Below are positions 51,276 to 59,785 of a DNA stretch of 64,000 bases, in pieces. Each line of letters begins with the position of its first letter. Within the stretch, counting starts at the first letter, position 1. The DNA comes from Ridgeia piscesae (taxonomy: Eukaryota > Annelida > Polychaeta > Sabellida > Siboglinidae). Location of the stretch: NCBI GenBank assembly GCA_025642075.2, contig JAODUO010001095.1, positions 156,001-220,000 of the forward strand, written 5' to 3'. Under the pieces are notes generated by a model. The model saw only the letters and a program-made list of their open reading frames with translations, was not told where the DNA came from and did no database searches. The translations under genes and the position numbers were made by a program.

Positions 51276-54200
51276 CATAGGATACTATCACCTTGCATAA
51301 GAAATACAATTTTGATTGATTCATTTTAAAGCCTCACAAACTCACAATTATAGTCCAAAAGACTCGAGGGCCCATTATTAGTCCTTTGAGCCAGAGGTCC
51401 AATGGACTTATGACATCACTCTATGTCAGCCGTCCGCCTCGCACCTTCTACCATTAGCTCCCGTATCTCGGAAACCATAAAGGATCTATTTTTCAAATTT
51501 GGCACAGGTGTATCACATGGCACTGCTACAATATACAAGAACGTTTTATTTATTTCAATCATTTCAAGGGCCCCAAAAACAGACTTTTTTCAAAACTCTT
51601 GTGTAATGTTTTCTCTAATTTTGCATATGCCTTTGTTATGGTAACACAAGAATGTTGTATTTGATTGAATGTGTCTAAAGGCACTTCAGCTATTCAAGCT
51701 ACATTTTGCCTGTGTCTGCCTGGACCAGCTTGGAGCACCATCCCAACTCTGGAGTTCAGGTGGCCTGTCAGGAACTATGTCTAATTGATAGTTGACAGTG
51801 CCTGACTATTGGAAACTGCCCCACTGTGCCAAATGGGGGCCTGCCTGAAGTGCATAGCTAATTGATATTCCATCTTTGATAGGCTAGTGGCAGCTGTTTC
51901 TGCAAATTTTCATTAAACTGTATCTTCAAAACTACTGATTTTTTGTAAATGCAAATTTAGTTAATTTTTATGCTTATTTAATTATCTTTAAAATGGTTTG
52001 ACTGTGGTTTGAAACCGTGTCACCAAAAAATGGTGTCACCAAAATCTTCCAACATGTAGATAGCAGAAAAACAACTACTGAGCTAGTTGTGATGGCATTT
52101 TTGCATTTTTATTTAAAACTTATGCTCAAGAACTAGCAGTTCTTGAGCAAAACCATGGTTCAATGACTGCAGCAAGACATTCAAGACTATCTTCACCCGT
52201 TCCAGTTTGCATGTAGGCAGAGGAATAGATGATGCTGTTAACACTGTCTTTCACTTAATTTTGAAACACTGACAACCCGAAAGCTTATACTAGGCTGTTG
52301 TTCATAGATATTTGCATGGCGTTGTTTGTTATTGCACCTCACATCATGCTCACTAAATTGAAACAGATGTATATCATTCTTTTCTAACGCACAAAGTGCT
52401 GTTTGTCAATGTAAATCAGACTCTTTCCCAGTCGGTGGCAACAACTACTGGTGCACCTCAAGCTTGTGTCAGTCGGTGGCAACAGATACTGGTGCACCTC
52501 AAGCTTGTGTCAGTCTGTGGCAACAACTACTGGTGCACCTCAAGCTTGTGTCAGTCTGTGGCAACAACTACTGGTGCACCTCAAGCTTGTGTCAGTCAGT
52601 GGCAACAACTACTGGTGCACATCAAGCTTGTGTCAGTCAGTGGCAACAAATACTGGTGCACCTCAAGCTTGTGTCAGTCTGTGGCAACAACTACTGGTGC
52701 ACCTCAAGTTTGTGTCAGTCTGTGGCAACAACTACTGGTGCACCTCAAGCTTGTGTCAGTCGATGGTAACAACTACTGGTGCACCTCAAGTTTGTGTCAG
52801 TCTGTGGCAACAAATACTGGTGCACCTCAAGCTTGTGTCAGTCTGTGGCAACAAATACTGGTGCACCTCAAGCTTGTGTCAGTCTGTAAAACTACTGGTG
52901 CACCTCAAGCTTGTTCAGTCGATGGCAACAACTACTGGTGCACCTCAAGCTTTTTGTCAGTCTGTGGCAACAATACTGGTGCACCTCAAGCTTGTGTCAG
53001 TCGTGGCAACAACTACTGGTGCACCTCAAGTTTGTGTCAGTCTGTGGCAACAAATACTGGTGCACCTCAAGCTTGTGTCAGTCTGTGGCAACAAATACTG
53101 GTGCACCTCAAGCTTGTGTCAGTCTGTGGCAACAAATACTGGTGCACCTCAAGCTTGTGTCAGTCTGTGGCAAAAACTACTGGTGCACCTCAAGCTTGTG
53201 TCAGTCGATGGTAACAACTACTGGTGCACCTCAAGTTTGTGTCAGTCTGTGGCAACAAATACTGGTGCACCTCAAGCTTGTGTCAGTCTGTGGCAACAAA
53301 TACTGGTGCACCTCAAGCTTGTGTCAGTCTGTGGCAACAAATACTGGTGCACCTCAAGCTTGTGTCAGTCTGTGGCAAAAACTACTGGTGCACCTCAAGC
53401 TTGTGTCAGTCTGTGGCAACAACTACTGGTGCACCTCAAGTTTGCGTCAATCTGTGGCAACAAATACTGGTGTACCTCAAGCTTGTGTCAGTCTGTGGCA
53501 ACAAATACTGGTGCACCTCAAGCTTGTATCAGTCTGTGGCAACAACTACTGGTGCACTTCAAGCTTGTGTCAGTCAGTGGCAACAACTACTGGTGCACCT
53601 CAAGCTTGTGTCAGTCGGTGGCAACAAATACTGGTGCACCTCAAGCTTGTGTCAGTCTGTGGCAACAAATACTGGTGCACCTCAAGCTTGTGTCAGTCTG
53701 TGGCAACAAATACTGGTGCACCTCAAGCTTGTGTCAGTCTGTGGCAACAAATACTGGTGCACCTCAAGCTTGTGTCAGTCTGTGGCAACAAATACTGGTG
53801 CACCTCAAGCTTGTGTCAGTCGTTGGCAACAAATACTGGTGCACCTCAAGCTTGTGTCAGTCTGTGGCAACAAATACTGGTGCACCTCAAGCTTGTGTCA
53901 GTTGGTGGCAACAAATACTGGTGCACCTCAAGCTTGTGTCAGTCGGTGGCAACAAATACTAGTGCACCTCAAGCTTGTGTCAGTCTGTGGCAACAAATAC
54001 TGGTGCACCTCAAGCTTGTGTCAGTCTGTGGCAACAAATACTGGTGCACCTCAAGCTTGTGTCAGTCAGTGGCAACAAATACTAGTGCACCTCAAGCTTG
54101 TGTCAGTCTGTGGCAACAAATACTGGTGCACCTCAAGCTTGTGTCAGTCTGTGGCAACAAATACTGGTGCACCTCAAGCTTGTGTCAGTCTGTGGCAACA

Positions 54201-57200
54201 AATACTGGTGCACCTCAAGCTTGTGTCAGTCGTTGGCAACAAATACTGGTGCACCTCAAGCTTGTGTCAGTCTGTGGCAACAAATACTGGTGCACCTCAA
54301 GCTTGTGTCAGTCGGTGGCAACAAATACTGGTGCACCTCAAGCTTGTGTCAGTCGGTTGCAACAAATACTAGTGCACCTCAAGCTTGTGTCAGTCTGTGG
54401 CAACAAATACTGGTGCACCTCAAGCTTGTGTCAGTCTGTGGCAACAAATACTGGTGCACCTCAAGCTTGTGTCAGTCAGTGGCAACAAATACTAGTGCAC
54501 CTCAAGCTTGTGTCAGTCTGTGGCAACAAATACTGGTGCACCTCAAGCTTGTGTCAGTCGGTGGCAACAAATACTGGTGCACCTCAAACTTGTGTCAGTC
54601 TGTGGCAACAAATACTGGTGCACCTCAAGCTTGTGTCAGTCGGTGGCAACAGATACTGGTGCACCTCAAGCTTGTGTCAGTCTGTGGCAACAAATACTGG
54701 TGCACCTCAAGCTTGTGTCAGTCTGTGGCAACAACTACTGGTGCACCTCAAGCTTGTGTCAGTCTGTGGCAACAACTACTGGTGCACCTCAAGCTTGTGT
54801 CAGTCTGTGGCAACAACTACTGGTGCACCTCAAGTTTGTGTCAGTCTGTGGCAACAAATACTGGTGCACCTCAAGCTTGTGTCAGTCTGTGGCAACAAAT
54901 ACTGGTGCACCTCAAGCTTGTGTCAGTCTGTGGCAACAAATACTGGTGCACCTCAAGCTTGTGTCAGTCTGTGGCAAAAACTACTGGTGCACCTCAAGCT
55001 TGTGTCAGTCTGTGGCAACAACTACTGGTGCACCTCAAGTTTGTGTCAGTCTGTGGCAACAAATACTGGTGCACCTCAAGCTTGTGTCAGTCTGTGGCAA
55101 CAAATACTGGTGCACCTCAAGCTTGTGTCAGTCTGTGGCAACAAATACTGGTGCACCTCAAGCTTGTGTCAGTCTGTGGCAACAAATACTGGTGCACTCA
55201 AGCTTGTGTCAGTCTGTGGCAACAAATACTGGTGCACCTCAAGCTTGTGTCAGTCTGTGGCAACAAATACTGGTGCACCTCAAGCTTGTGTCAGTCTGTG
55301 GCAACAAATACTGGTGCACCTCAAGCTTGTGTCAGTCTGTGGCAACAAATACTGGTGCACCTCAAGCTTGTGTCAGTCTGTGGCAACAAATACTGGTGCA
55401 CCTCAAGCTTGTGTCAGTCTGTGGCAACAAATACTGGTGCACCTCAAGCTTGTGTCAGTCGTTGGCAACAAATACTGGTGCACCTCAAGCTTGTGTCAGT
55501 CTGTGGCAACAAATACTGGTGCACCTCAAGCTTGTGTCAGTTGGTGGCAACAAATACTGGTGCACCTCAAGCTTGTGTCAGTCGGTGGCAACAAATACTA
55601 GTGCACCTCAAGCTTGTGTCAGTCTGTGGCAACAAATACTGGTGCACCTCAAGCTTGTGTCAGTCTGTGGCAACAAATACTGGTGCACCTCAAGCTTGTG
55701 TCAGTCAGTGGCAACAAATACTAGTGCACCTCAAGCTTGTGTCAGTCTGTGGCAACAAATACTGGTGCACCTCAAGCTTGTGTCAGTCTGTGGCAACAAA
55801 TACTGGTGCACCTCAAGCTTGTGTCAGTCTGTGGCAACAAATACTGGTGCACCTCAAGCTTGTGTCAGTCGTTGGCAACAAATACTGGTGCACCTCAAGC
55901 TTGTGTCAGTCTGTGGCAACAAATACTGGTGCACTTCAAGCTTGTGTCAGTCGGTGGCAACAAATACTGGTGCACCTCAAGCTTGTGTCAGTCGGTTGCA
56001 ACAAATACTAGTGCACCTCAAGCTTGTGTCAGTCTGTGGCAACAAATACTGGTGCACCTCAAGCTTGTGTCAGTCTGTGGCAACAAATACTGGTGCACCT
56101 CAAGCTTGTGTCAGTCAGTGGCAACAAATACTAGTGCACCTCAAGCTTGTGTCAGTCTGTGGCAACAAATACTGGTGCACCTCAAGCTTGTGTCAGTCGG
56201 TGGCAACAAATACTGGTGCACCTCAAACTTGTGTCAGTCTGTGGCAACAAATACTGGTGCACCTCAAGCTTGTGTCAGTCTGTGGCAACAACTACTGGTG
56301 CACCTCAAGCTTGTGTCAGTCGGTGGCAACAGATACTGGTGCACCTCAAGCTTGTGTCAGTCTGTGGCAACAAATACTGGTGCACCTCAAGCTTGTGTCA
56401 GTCGGTGGCAACAAATACTGGTGCACCTCAAACTTGTGTCAGTCTGTGGCAACAAATACTGGTGCACCTCAAGCTTGTGTCAGTCGGTGGCAACAAATAC
56501 TGGTGCACCTCAAGCTTAGGTCAGGTCTCATTTTGTACAGTCTGTGTACAAATGATTGCACCAGCAGTAGCACTAACGACTATATAATCACGTTTTCTTA
56601 TGATGTTAATGTCGGCAAAACTCAGATTTTTTTTTATGCTAAATATATTGTTGATGGTTACTTTCCTGTTGTTATTCATGGTGAAGAAATTGGCCAGGTC
56701 AGTCGGTACAAATGCACAGGTGTGTGTCTTGACTTAAAAACTTAAGCTGGCATTTTTATGCTCTAAAGTTAACCAACTACTGGACTTCCTACGAAGACAG
56801 AGCTTTTGGTGTCAGTGATAAAATACTTGTATAGTTCTATTATTGAGAGCATACTGCACTATGGCATTACTGCTTGATTTGGCAATTATGATCACAACTT
56901 TGTCGAATTATTCCATGAAAAGTACTTCAACATTGACTTCCCTTCAAGCTAAGTTTGAACAAACACTACAAAGACTGTACTGAACCTTTCTCAGGATAGT
57001 TCTGGGGAGAGGTGGTCACGCGGTAGAGCGCCGGACTGTCAATCGAGGGACGGTGGTTCAATCCCACCTACCGCCGTTTCGAAACTTAGGCAATTTCTTC
57101 ACCCCACATTTGCCTGTGTCTTTCGGAAGAGACACTAAAAGCCGGTGGTCCCTTCTGTCTGGTGTCTATGCCAGGGGAAGTAAAAGATCCCACACAGGGG

Positions 57201-57583
57201 GTAAATGTGTAACCTGTAGTGGACTCACAAATTCTAGAGAAGACCAACTCCTGTGTTAGCCCAAGTTTGGGCTGTTTGGAGGTAATCACCTAAGACCTAA
57301 GTTCTTTTTCACATCAAAAGTTTTCATTTTAGTCCTTTGGGGTGAAGGTCCAATCCACTGTTGCTGCATTCATATAATTTATTACTTTCAACTTCTGCAT
57401 CAAAATAATAAAGCAATGTACAGTGTAATTGGTACACATTTAAAGATACTAGTGATCAATGTTGCTATGAAATGTGCCAAATAATGTTACAGTTGTTATT
57501 TATTTCAGAATCCTGGCATGGATTTCAGTCAAGCTTCCATATCAGGGTCATATCAAGATGGGAGACCCCAGTTGCCATCTTGA
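38520..57583 (+). CDS. NUDCD2: NudC domain-containing protein 2, complete spliced gene
   Basis: Four exons on the plus strand: 38520-38705, 45829-45877, 50808-50959 and 57509-57583. They total 462 nt and encode 153 residues (human about 157); all junctions are GT-AG and in frame. The protein begins MSHFDERSGVVTCNTEWGQW, close to the vertebrate start. The CS/p23-like beta-sandwich covers about residues 14-100. The C-terminal part carries EPDPWTWERMQQKLTLERFQ and NPGMDFSQASISGSY. NUDCD2 is a cytosolic HSP90-linked co-chaperone reported to stabilise LIS1, a dynein regulator. The last 10 residues differ from vertebrates. An in-frame upstream ATG at 38487 would add 11 residues unlike the family, so 38520 was chosen. 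Confidence 0.95.
38706..38835 (+). repeat. Three-copy CACTATTCGCAGAGCA repeat
   Basis: ACTATTCGCAGAGCA occurs at about 38725, 38765 and 38817, each followed by a variant of GCTTTGCGAATAAGG/AATTTGC. It lies just inside NUDCD2 intron 1. Confidence 0.8.
39158..40905 (+). mobile_element. LINE (APE endonuclease + N-terminal RT), truncated 3', in NUDCD2 intron 1
   Basis: Plus strand. The frame from 39158 carries TLKHIGLNAKGFKQSSLYIA and ISET, then an in-frame TAA at 39419-39421 where family members have a tryptophan codon, then GRPYGGVAVAC. It shifts frame near 39700 into CPLHIIGDFNAQLPKR, TYTWIDHCLITSQH and NVSDQLPLCL, which are endonuclease motifs. TAG at 40513 interrupts it before NNKYQKLNVMVKNRKLSAFW. 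The reverse transcriptase starts with TKSPGLDGITAEHL and is cut off near 40905, before motif A. Loss of the 3' end is unusual, since LINEs normally lose the 5' end. Confidence 0.82.
40906..41534. other. NUDCD2 intron 1 sequence after the LINE break
   Basis: It begins with TATATTTCAGCATTAATGC, which matches the arm of the transposon at 25987-28545. A quasi-palindromic GGGGGATATGGACTCCCGGT...GGGGGTCCATATTCTATC segment is at 41384-41430. No gene. Confidence 0.5.
41535..41602. repeat. (TA)n microsatellite
   Basis: Alternating TA for nearly 70 bp with one break. Confidence 0.95.
41801..44973 (-). mobile_element. Full-length RTE-type LINE with 10 bp target-site duplication
   Basis: Minus strand, NUDCD2 intron 1, antisense to the gene. 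AGTGGAAGTA flanks it at 41791-41800 and 44974-44983. The 3' end, on the minus strand, is GGCATAAGTAAGTAAGTAAG, a (TAAG)n tail. About 3.17 kb encodes a single ORF of endonuclease plus reverse transcriptase, with frameshifts near 42660 and 42200 that cancel each other. The C-terminus reads KWRWIGHTLRKPPNTITRQA and GKRRRGRPRNTW, typical of this RTE-like group. Near-complete structure and a recognisable duplication suggest a fairly recent insertion. Confidence 0.9.
42527..44926 (-). pseudogene. RTE-type LINE ORF (endonuclease + reverse transcriptase), frameshifted at the 3' side
   Basis: A 799-codon frame from ATG 44926. Endonuclease motifs are KIGTWNVRTMFEANKAAQ, LGLCEMRWTQSGQ, ILMGDLNAKIGSDNSG, ENQIDHICIG and ASDHHLVLARM. 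Reverse transcriptase motifs are GKASGPDKIPAEAIKA, CNNYRGIMFLSVPGK, FVDYEKAFDSLDRDTLW and GVRQGCLLSPFLF. Near 42660 the frame shifts. The catalytic box is preserved in the next frame (LEDLDFADDLALLSH, within 42264-42779), followed by TDSFTYLGSTINKHG. A second shift near 42200 returns to the original frame for the C-terminus ending at 41810. Without the two shifts the protein would be about 1040 residues; I class it as a recently inactivated copy. Confidence 0.88.
45100..45395 (+). mobile_element. ~290 bp interspersed repeat, copy 1 (MITE-like?)
   Basis: From CTTTATGTAGAGACCCGTCC to CTGCATAAAGCCCTG. It contains three or four GGACGGGTARAAA motifs near its left end. About 90% alike by eye to 49787-50082 in the same orientation. 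The ends are near-inverted (CTTTATGTAG / CTGCATAAAG). Confidence 0.85.
45396..45828. other. NUDCD2 intron 1, 3' part
   Basis: AT-rich; no feature beyond the acceptor tract before exon 2 (ACTTTCACATTTTCAG). Confidence 0.45.
45829..45877 (+). CDS. NUDCD2: NUDCD2 coding exon 2 (49 nt)
   Basis: It encodes GELFREVHADDVIWTI plus the first base of a glutamate codon completed by exon 3. The acceptor is ATTTTCAG and the donor GTGAGT. It corresponds to the GKLF...TWTL segment of vertebrate NUDCD2. Too short to be found as an ORF. Confidence 0.93.
46208..46255 (+). other. Candidate alternative terminal exon of NUDCD2
   Basis: After TTTTATTTCAG, the sequence GAATGAATGACAAAAGC continues the exon 2 frame (phase 1) as GMNDKSNVTDTELGGL and a TAA stop. 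Splicing exon 2 to it would give a 95-residue protein truncated inside the CS domain. It has no family similarity and may be chance. Confidence 0.25.
46256..46810. other. NUDCD2 intron 2, no feature recognised
   Basis: AT-rich intron sequence before the 66 bp array. Confidence 0.45.
46811..49652. repeat. 66 bp minisatellite array
   Basis: About 43 units starting TATGTGCCAAAACATCCATG and ending CTAGCTTCTCATCCTCTCTC. Variants are in blocks: ACATCC/ACGTCC/ACATGC and TCTCATCC/TCTCGTCC switch at discrete positions (about 47416, 47980, 48076, 48206, 49230), showing block-wise expansion. The length is a multiple of three, so a 995-codon plus frame and a 427-codon minus frame remain open; both are artefacts. 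It lies in NUDCD2 intron 2. Confidence 0.97.
49787..50082 (+). mobile_element. ~290 bp interspersed repeat, copy 2 (MITE-like?)
   Basis: From CTTTATGCAGAGACCCGTCC to CTGCATAAAG then CCCTG. The ends CTTTATGCAG and CTGCATAAAG are exact reverse complements. It includes ACGGGTAAAAA repeats and CATGTGTCCACCAAAACATG near the right end, itself a short palindrome-like stretch. Same orientation as copy 1. Confidence 0.85.
50083..50807. other. NUDCD2 intron 2, 3' part
   Basis: AT-rich; minus-strand open stretches here have no recognisable similarity. The acceptor tract ATGTCTTTACAG ends the intron. Confidence 0.45.
50808..50959 (+). CDS. NUDCD2: NUDCD2 coding exon 3
   Basis: It encodes DKKLLMICLPKSDRTTASCW, KCLLVGQYEPDPWTWERMQQ and KLTLERFQIE. 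The first two bases complete the split glutamate codon, giving WTI-EDKK as in the family WTL-EDRK. It ends in phase 0 before GTGGGT. SCWKCLL and the KLTLERFQ helix are strong NUDCD2 landmarks. Confidence 0.95.
51229..51272. repeat. (TA)n microsatellite
   Basis: About 22 TA repeats in NUDCD2 intron 3. Confidence 0.95.
51705..51905 (-). mobile_element. Interspersed repeat, copy 2 (unclassified)
   Basis: The reverse complement aligns with 30702-30920: CTGGTCCAGGCAGACACAGG at one end, GTGGGGCAGT and GACTATCAATTAG-type blocks in the middle, and AACAGCTGCCACTAGCC at the other end. Confidence 0.65.
52130..52435 (+). mobile_element. LINE reverse-transcriptase relic, upstream half
   Basis: Fragments on the plus strand (AGTTTGCATGTAGGCAGAGG and GATGATGCTGTTAACACTG) encode QFACRQR and DDAVNTVFHLILKH. 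They match the QFAYRSRRGTDDAI segment of the CR1-like LINE at 18.8 kb. CTGTTGTTCATAGATATTTG corresponds to the LLFIDF motif A region. Stops and indels are frequent. The relic continues into the 41 bp array. Confidence 0.7.
52430..56517 (+). repeat. 41 bp minisatellite grown from a LINE RT motif
   Basis: About 100 units of GTGTCAGTCTGTGGCAACAA, ATACTGGTGCACCTCAAGCTT. In one frame each unit reads CVSxWQQ, in another SVATNTGAPQACV. NTGAPQ plus CV is the GxPQG motif of CR1-like reverse transcriptases (NTGAPQGCVLSP in the LINE at 18.8 kb). A block of about 1.64 kb (40 units) is duplicated in tandem: distinctive CGTTGGCAAC variants at 53821 and 54231 recur at 55460 and 55870. Long open frames arise because three units make 123 bp. 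Confidence 0.95.
56515..57000 (+). mobile_element. LINE reverse-transcriptase relic, downstream half
   Basis: Immediately after the last array unit, translation continues as LILYSLCTNDCTSSSTNDYI, the LYTLYTNDC segment that follows GAPQG in related LINEs. Then come FSYDVN (degenerate catalytic box, FSDD in the intact element), VVIHGEEIGQVSRYKCTGV and a broken C-terminus near 56860. This joins the half at 52130-52435 across the array. Confidence 0.75.
57004..57301 (+). mobile_element. tRNA-derived SINE
   Basis: The head resembles a tRNA: A box-like TGGTCACGCGG at 57013-57023 and B box GGTTCAATCC at 57055-57064, an internal pol III promoter pair with suitable spacing. A non-tRNA body follows (TTCGGAAGAGACACTAAAAG, AGTAAAAGATCCCACAC) and a GCCCAAGTTTGGGC hairpin near the 3' end. 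The acceptor stem does not pair, so it is not a functional tRNA gene. It lies in NUDCD2 intron 3, just after the LINE relic. Confidence 0.78.
57509..57583 (+). CDS. NUDCD2: NUDCD2 terminal coding exon 4
   Basis: The acceptor is TTATTTCAG. The exon encodes NPGMDFSQASISGSYQDGRP and QLPS, then TGA at 57581-57583. NPGxDFS and ISGxY match the vertebrate C-terminus; the last ten residues do not. Those final codons lie inside the first unit of a degenerate repeat that continues through the 3' UTR. Confidence 0.93.
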   Translation, partial: NPGMDFSQASISGSYQDGRPQLPS

Positions 57584-57777
57584 CCCACATAAATGGCCAT
57601 ACCAAAGCAAAGGATGTGAACTGCCAACCTGACTGAGACAAATGGTCATATCGAAGTAGAGGACCTGATCTGGCATAACCGACACAAAAGGTTATATAAA
57701 GCAGAGGCCCTGAACTGTCTTCAAGACCAACACAAAAGATTGAAACATGGGGACCTAAGCTGCCATCATGGACAATG
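57546..57777 (+). repeat. Degenerate ~46-50 bp tandem repeat spanning the NUDCD2 stop codon
   Basis: Five diverged units starting at GGTCATATCAAGATGGGAGA, GGCCATACCAAAGCAAAGGA, GGTCATATCGAAGTAGAGGA, GGTTATATAAAGCAGAGGCC and GATTGAAACATGGGGACCTA. Each is followed by a TGAACTGCCAT-like block and ACACAAA. The first unit encodes the end of NUDCD2. Confidence 0.7.
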
Positions 57778-58130
57778 TAAGATCAGTGCACTGCATTCAT
57801 ACTGAAGTGTCTTGTTATGGTGTAATAAAGGAGAGTGTGACTACTCTCAGAAACATAAACTGGGTGCCTACTCTGATGGCAGTCGAACAATGTTACCTAT
57901 ATCTCCATGACATGAGAGTTAGTTAGTGGAATGTTGATATATGTATTCTAGGAAAACATGGTACATGTGTAGGGACACTACACAATTGAACAGAATCATT
58001 AATAGTAAATAAATTCTAGTGAAAATAAAACAGCAACAGAAAGAAATGTTGTAGTGCAGTGCCAAGTGAATAGAGTCGTAGTGCAGTAGTAGAATGGCAT
58101 AAAGGGCTACATGCTTCTAGTACATAGAAG
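57778..58130. other. NUDCD2 3' UTR/downstream sequence
   Basis: AT-rich sequence with several AATAAA-like hexamers (for example near 57823, 58007 and 58024) that could serve NUDCD2 polyadenylation. Nothing else seen. Confidence 0.4.
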
Positions 58131-59760
58131 TTTAATGCAGGTTCGTAAACATAATATATACAAGTACAGTGACATATTTGTGGTGTGGATAATTTATAGA
58201 GTCTGATGTTGTTCTCTTGTTGTCTCTGTCGTCAGGGGTGAGGGAGGCGACATGTCTGGCCCATTTCAACACACTCCTCACCAGTTTCTTCTTAAAACTC
58301 TTTTGTAAACCTCTGTACCTTCTCTGGTTGTTTCTAAGCCACACATGGATGCCGGTGTGACACAGGAGGTGAGCACCTTTCCTTTAATTGTGTTGTGAGA
58401 TATCCATCTGTCTTCCATCACCCCTTCGACTTTCATCCAAGCGTTTGCCTCTGCTCTCATCCTTCTGCGAATTTGGCAATACGGACATTGGTCCATATTG
58501 CCATCCCCACATCGCTCCACCCAGGTAGACAAAACTGTCTCTGTTTAAGCTTCTTCCAATCCGGGTGTATTTCCAGCTCTGTCCTTCTCTGTCCCATCCA
58601 TATTACCTCCGTCTTCGCCAAACTTACTCTCGGTCAATGCCCGCTGAACATATATTTCCAGTCTATCAGCTGTTCTTGGAGATCTGCTTCCCCGTCCACT
58701 ACTACTGCCGGCTCATCCGCCTACAATAGTTTCCTGAATCTGTTGTACCATTTAACCAATCTTTTTGCTTATCTGTTCCACCATTGCGACAAACAACAAA
58801 TAACTCAAGGCACTCCCCTGTCTCTGGCCAACATTTATTTTGAACTCTGCCGAGTCCACACAACACCCTGCTCTTCGTATCTTTATGTGTCCCATCCACC
58901 CTCCTAACCTCCGCCTCTGGGACCCCAATCCACCTAAATGTTGCCATCACAATTTCTTTTGGAATTGTATTATAGGCTTTCTCCAGGTCTATGCATCCAA
59001 TTACCATATCTTCATGCCCTTCCAGTTTCTTCTCCACTGGCTACCTCAGGGCAAACATTCTATGGCTTGTTCCTCTTCCATGCTGTTCGATTTCCCCTTT
59101 CATTACTGCTCATATTCTGCCATCCAGGATTCTTTCCAGCAACTTCAACATATGGCTTAGCAATGGAATGCCTCTATATTTTCCCAGGTCGTGTACTTTC
59201 TTTTCCATACTGGGAAATCAGTCCCGTTCCCCATTCCTCTGGAATCTTCCCCTCTCTCAAGCAGGTGCTCAGCAATCTTTATGTCCACCATATTCCAACT
59301 CACTCAGCCACCACCAGCATCCCTACTCACACTTCATCAATGCCTGCCGCCCTATCTTTCTTCATCTTCTTCAATGCTCTCTCCATCTCCTCCACCCAGA
59401 TCTCCTCCACTCTTAGTTCTCCGTCAACTGCGCAAAGTAAATCCAGTTCTCTCTTTTCTTTGGTTCAGCAGTGTCTTGAAGTACTCCTCCCATATCTGTA
59501 GCACCTCTTTCCTGTCTGTCACTAGTTTTCCGTTCTTGTCTTTGATCACTTTGTTCCAGTTTTCACATCCTTGCTATCCTCATCCCTCTCACTCTTACAG
59601 ATCATCTTGCAGCTATCATCATCATTAAGCTTTCTGTATAGCTCCTCTATCATCTTGCTTTATCCACAACTCTCCTAACTGCCTTCTGTTTCTCTCTGTT
59701 CAGTGTTGTATTGCCACATTCTGTTGTCAGCCATCCCCTTTGATACTTTATCTTCTTAAA
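58131..59760 (-). mobile_element. LINE reverse-transcriptase relic
   Basis: Minus-strand fragments in order from the right are a degenerate upstream region (VLQIWEEYFKTLLNQ), IDLEKAYNTIPKEIVMATFR (motif A region, 59037 downward), MRAEANAWMKVEGVMEDRWI, SCVTPASMCGLETT and SFKKKLVRSVLKWARHVASL. This is the C-terminal layout of a widespread invertebrate LINE group. Multiple frameshifts and stops are present, and the catalytic aspartate box is not recognisable. It is tail to tail with NUDCD2. Confidence 0.78.
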
Positions 59761-59785
59761 TGTATAAATGTCGGGTACAATGAAT

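Noticed and set aside
52396..56745. Several frames of 260-896 codons
   Set aside because: A 41 bp period cycles through all three frames. The peptide is one LINE-derived motif repeated.
57004..57076. Functional tRNA gene
   Set aside because: Acceptor and anticodon stems do not pair properly, and a SINE body continues downstream.
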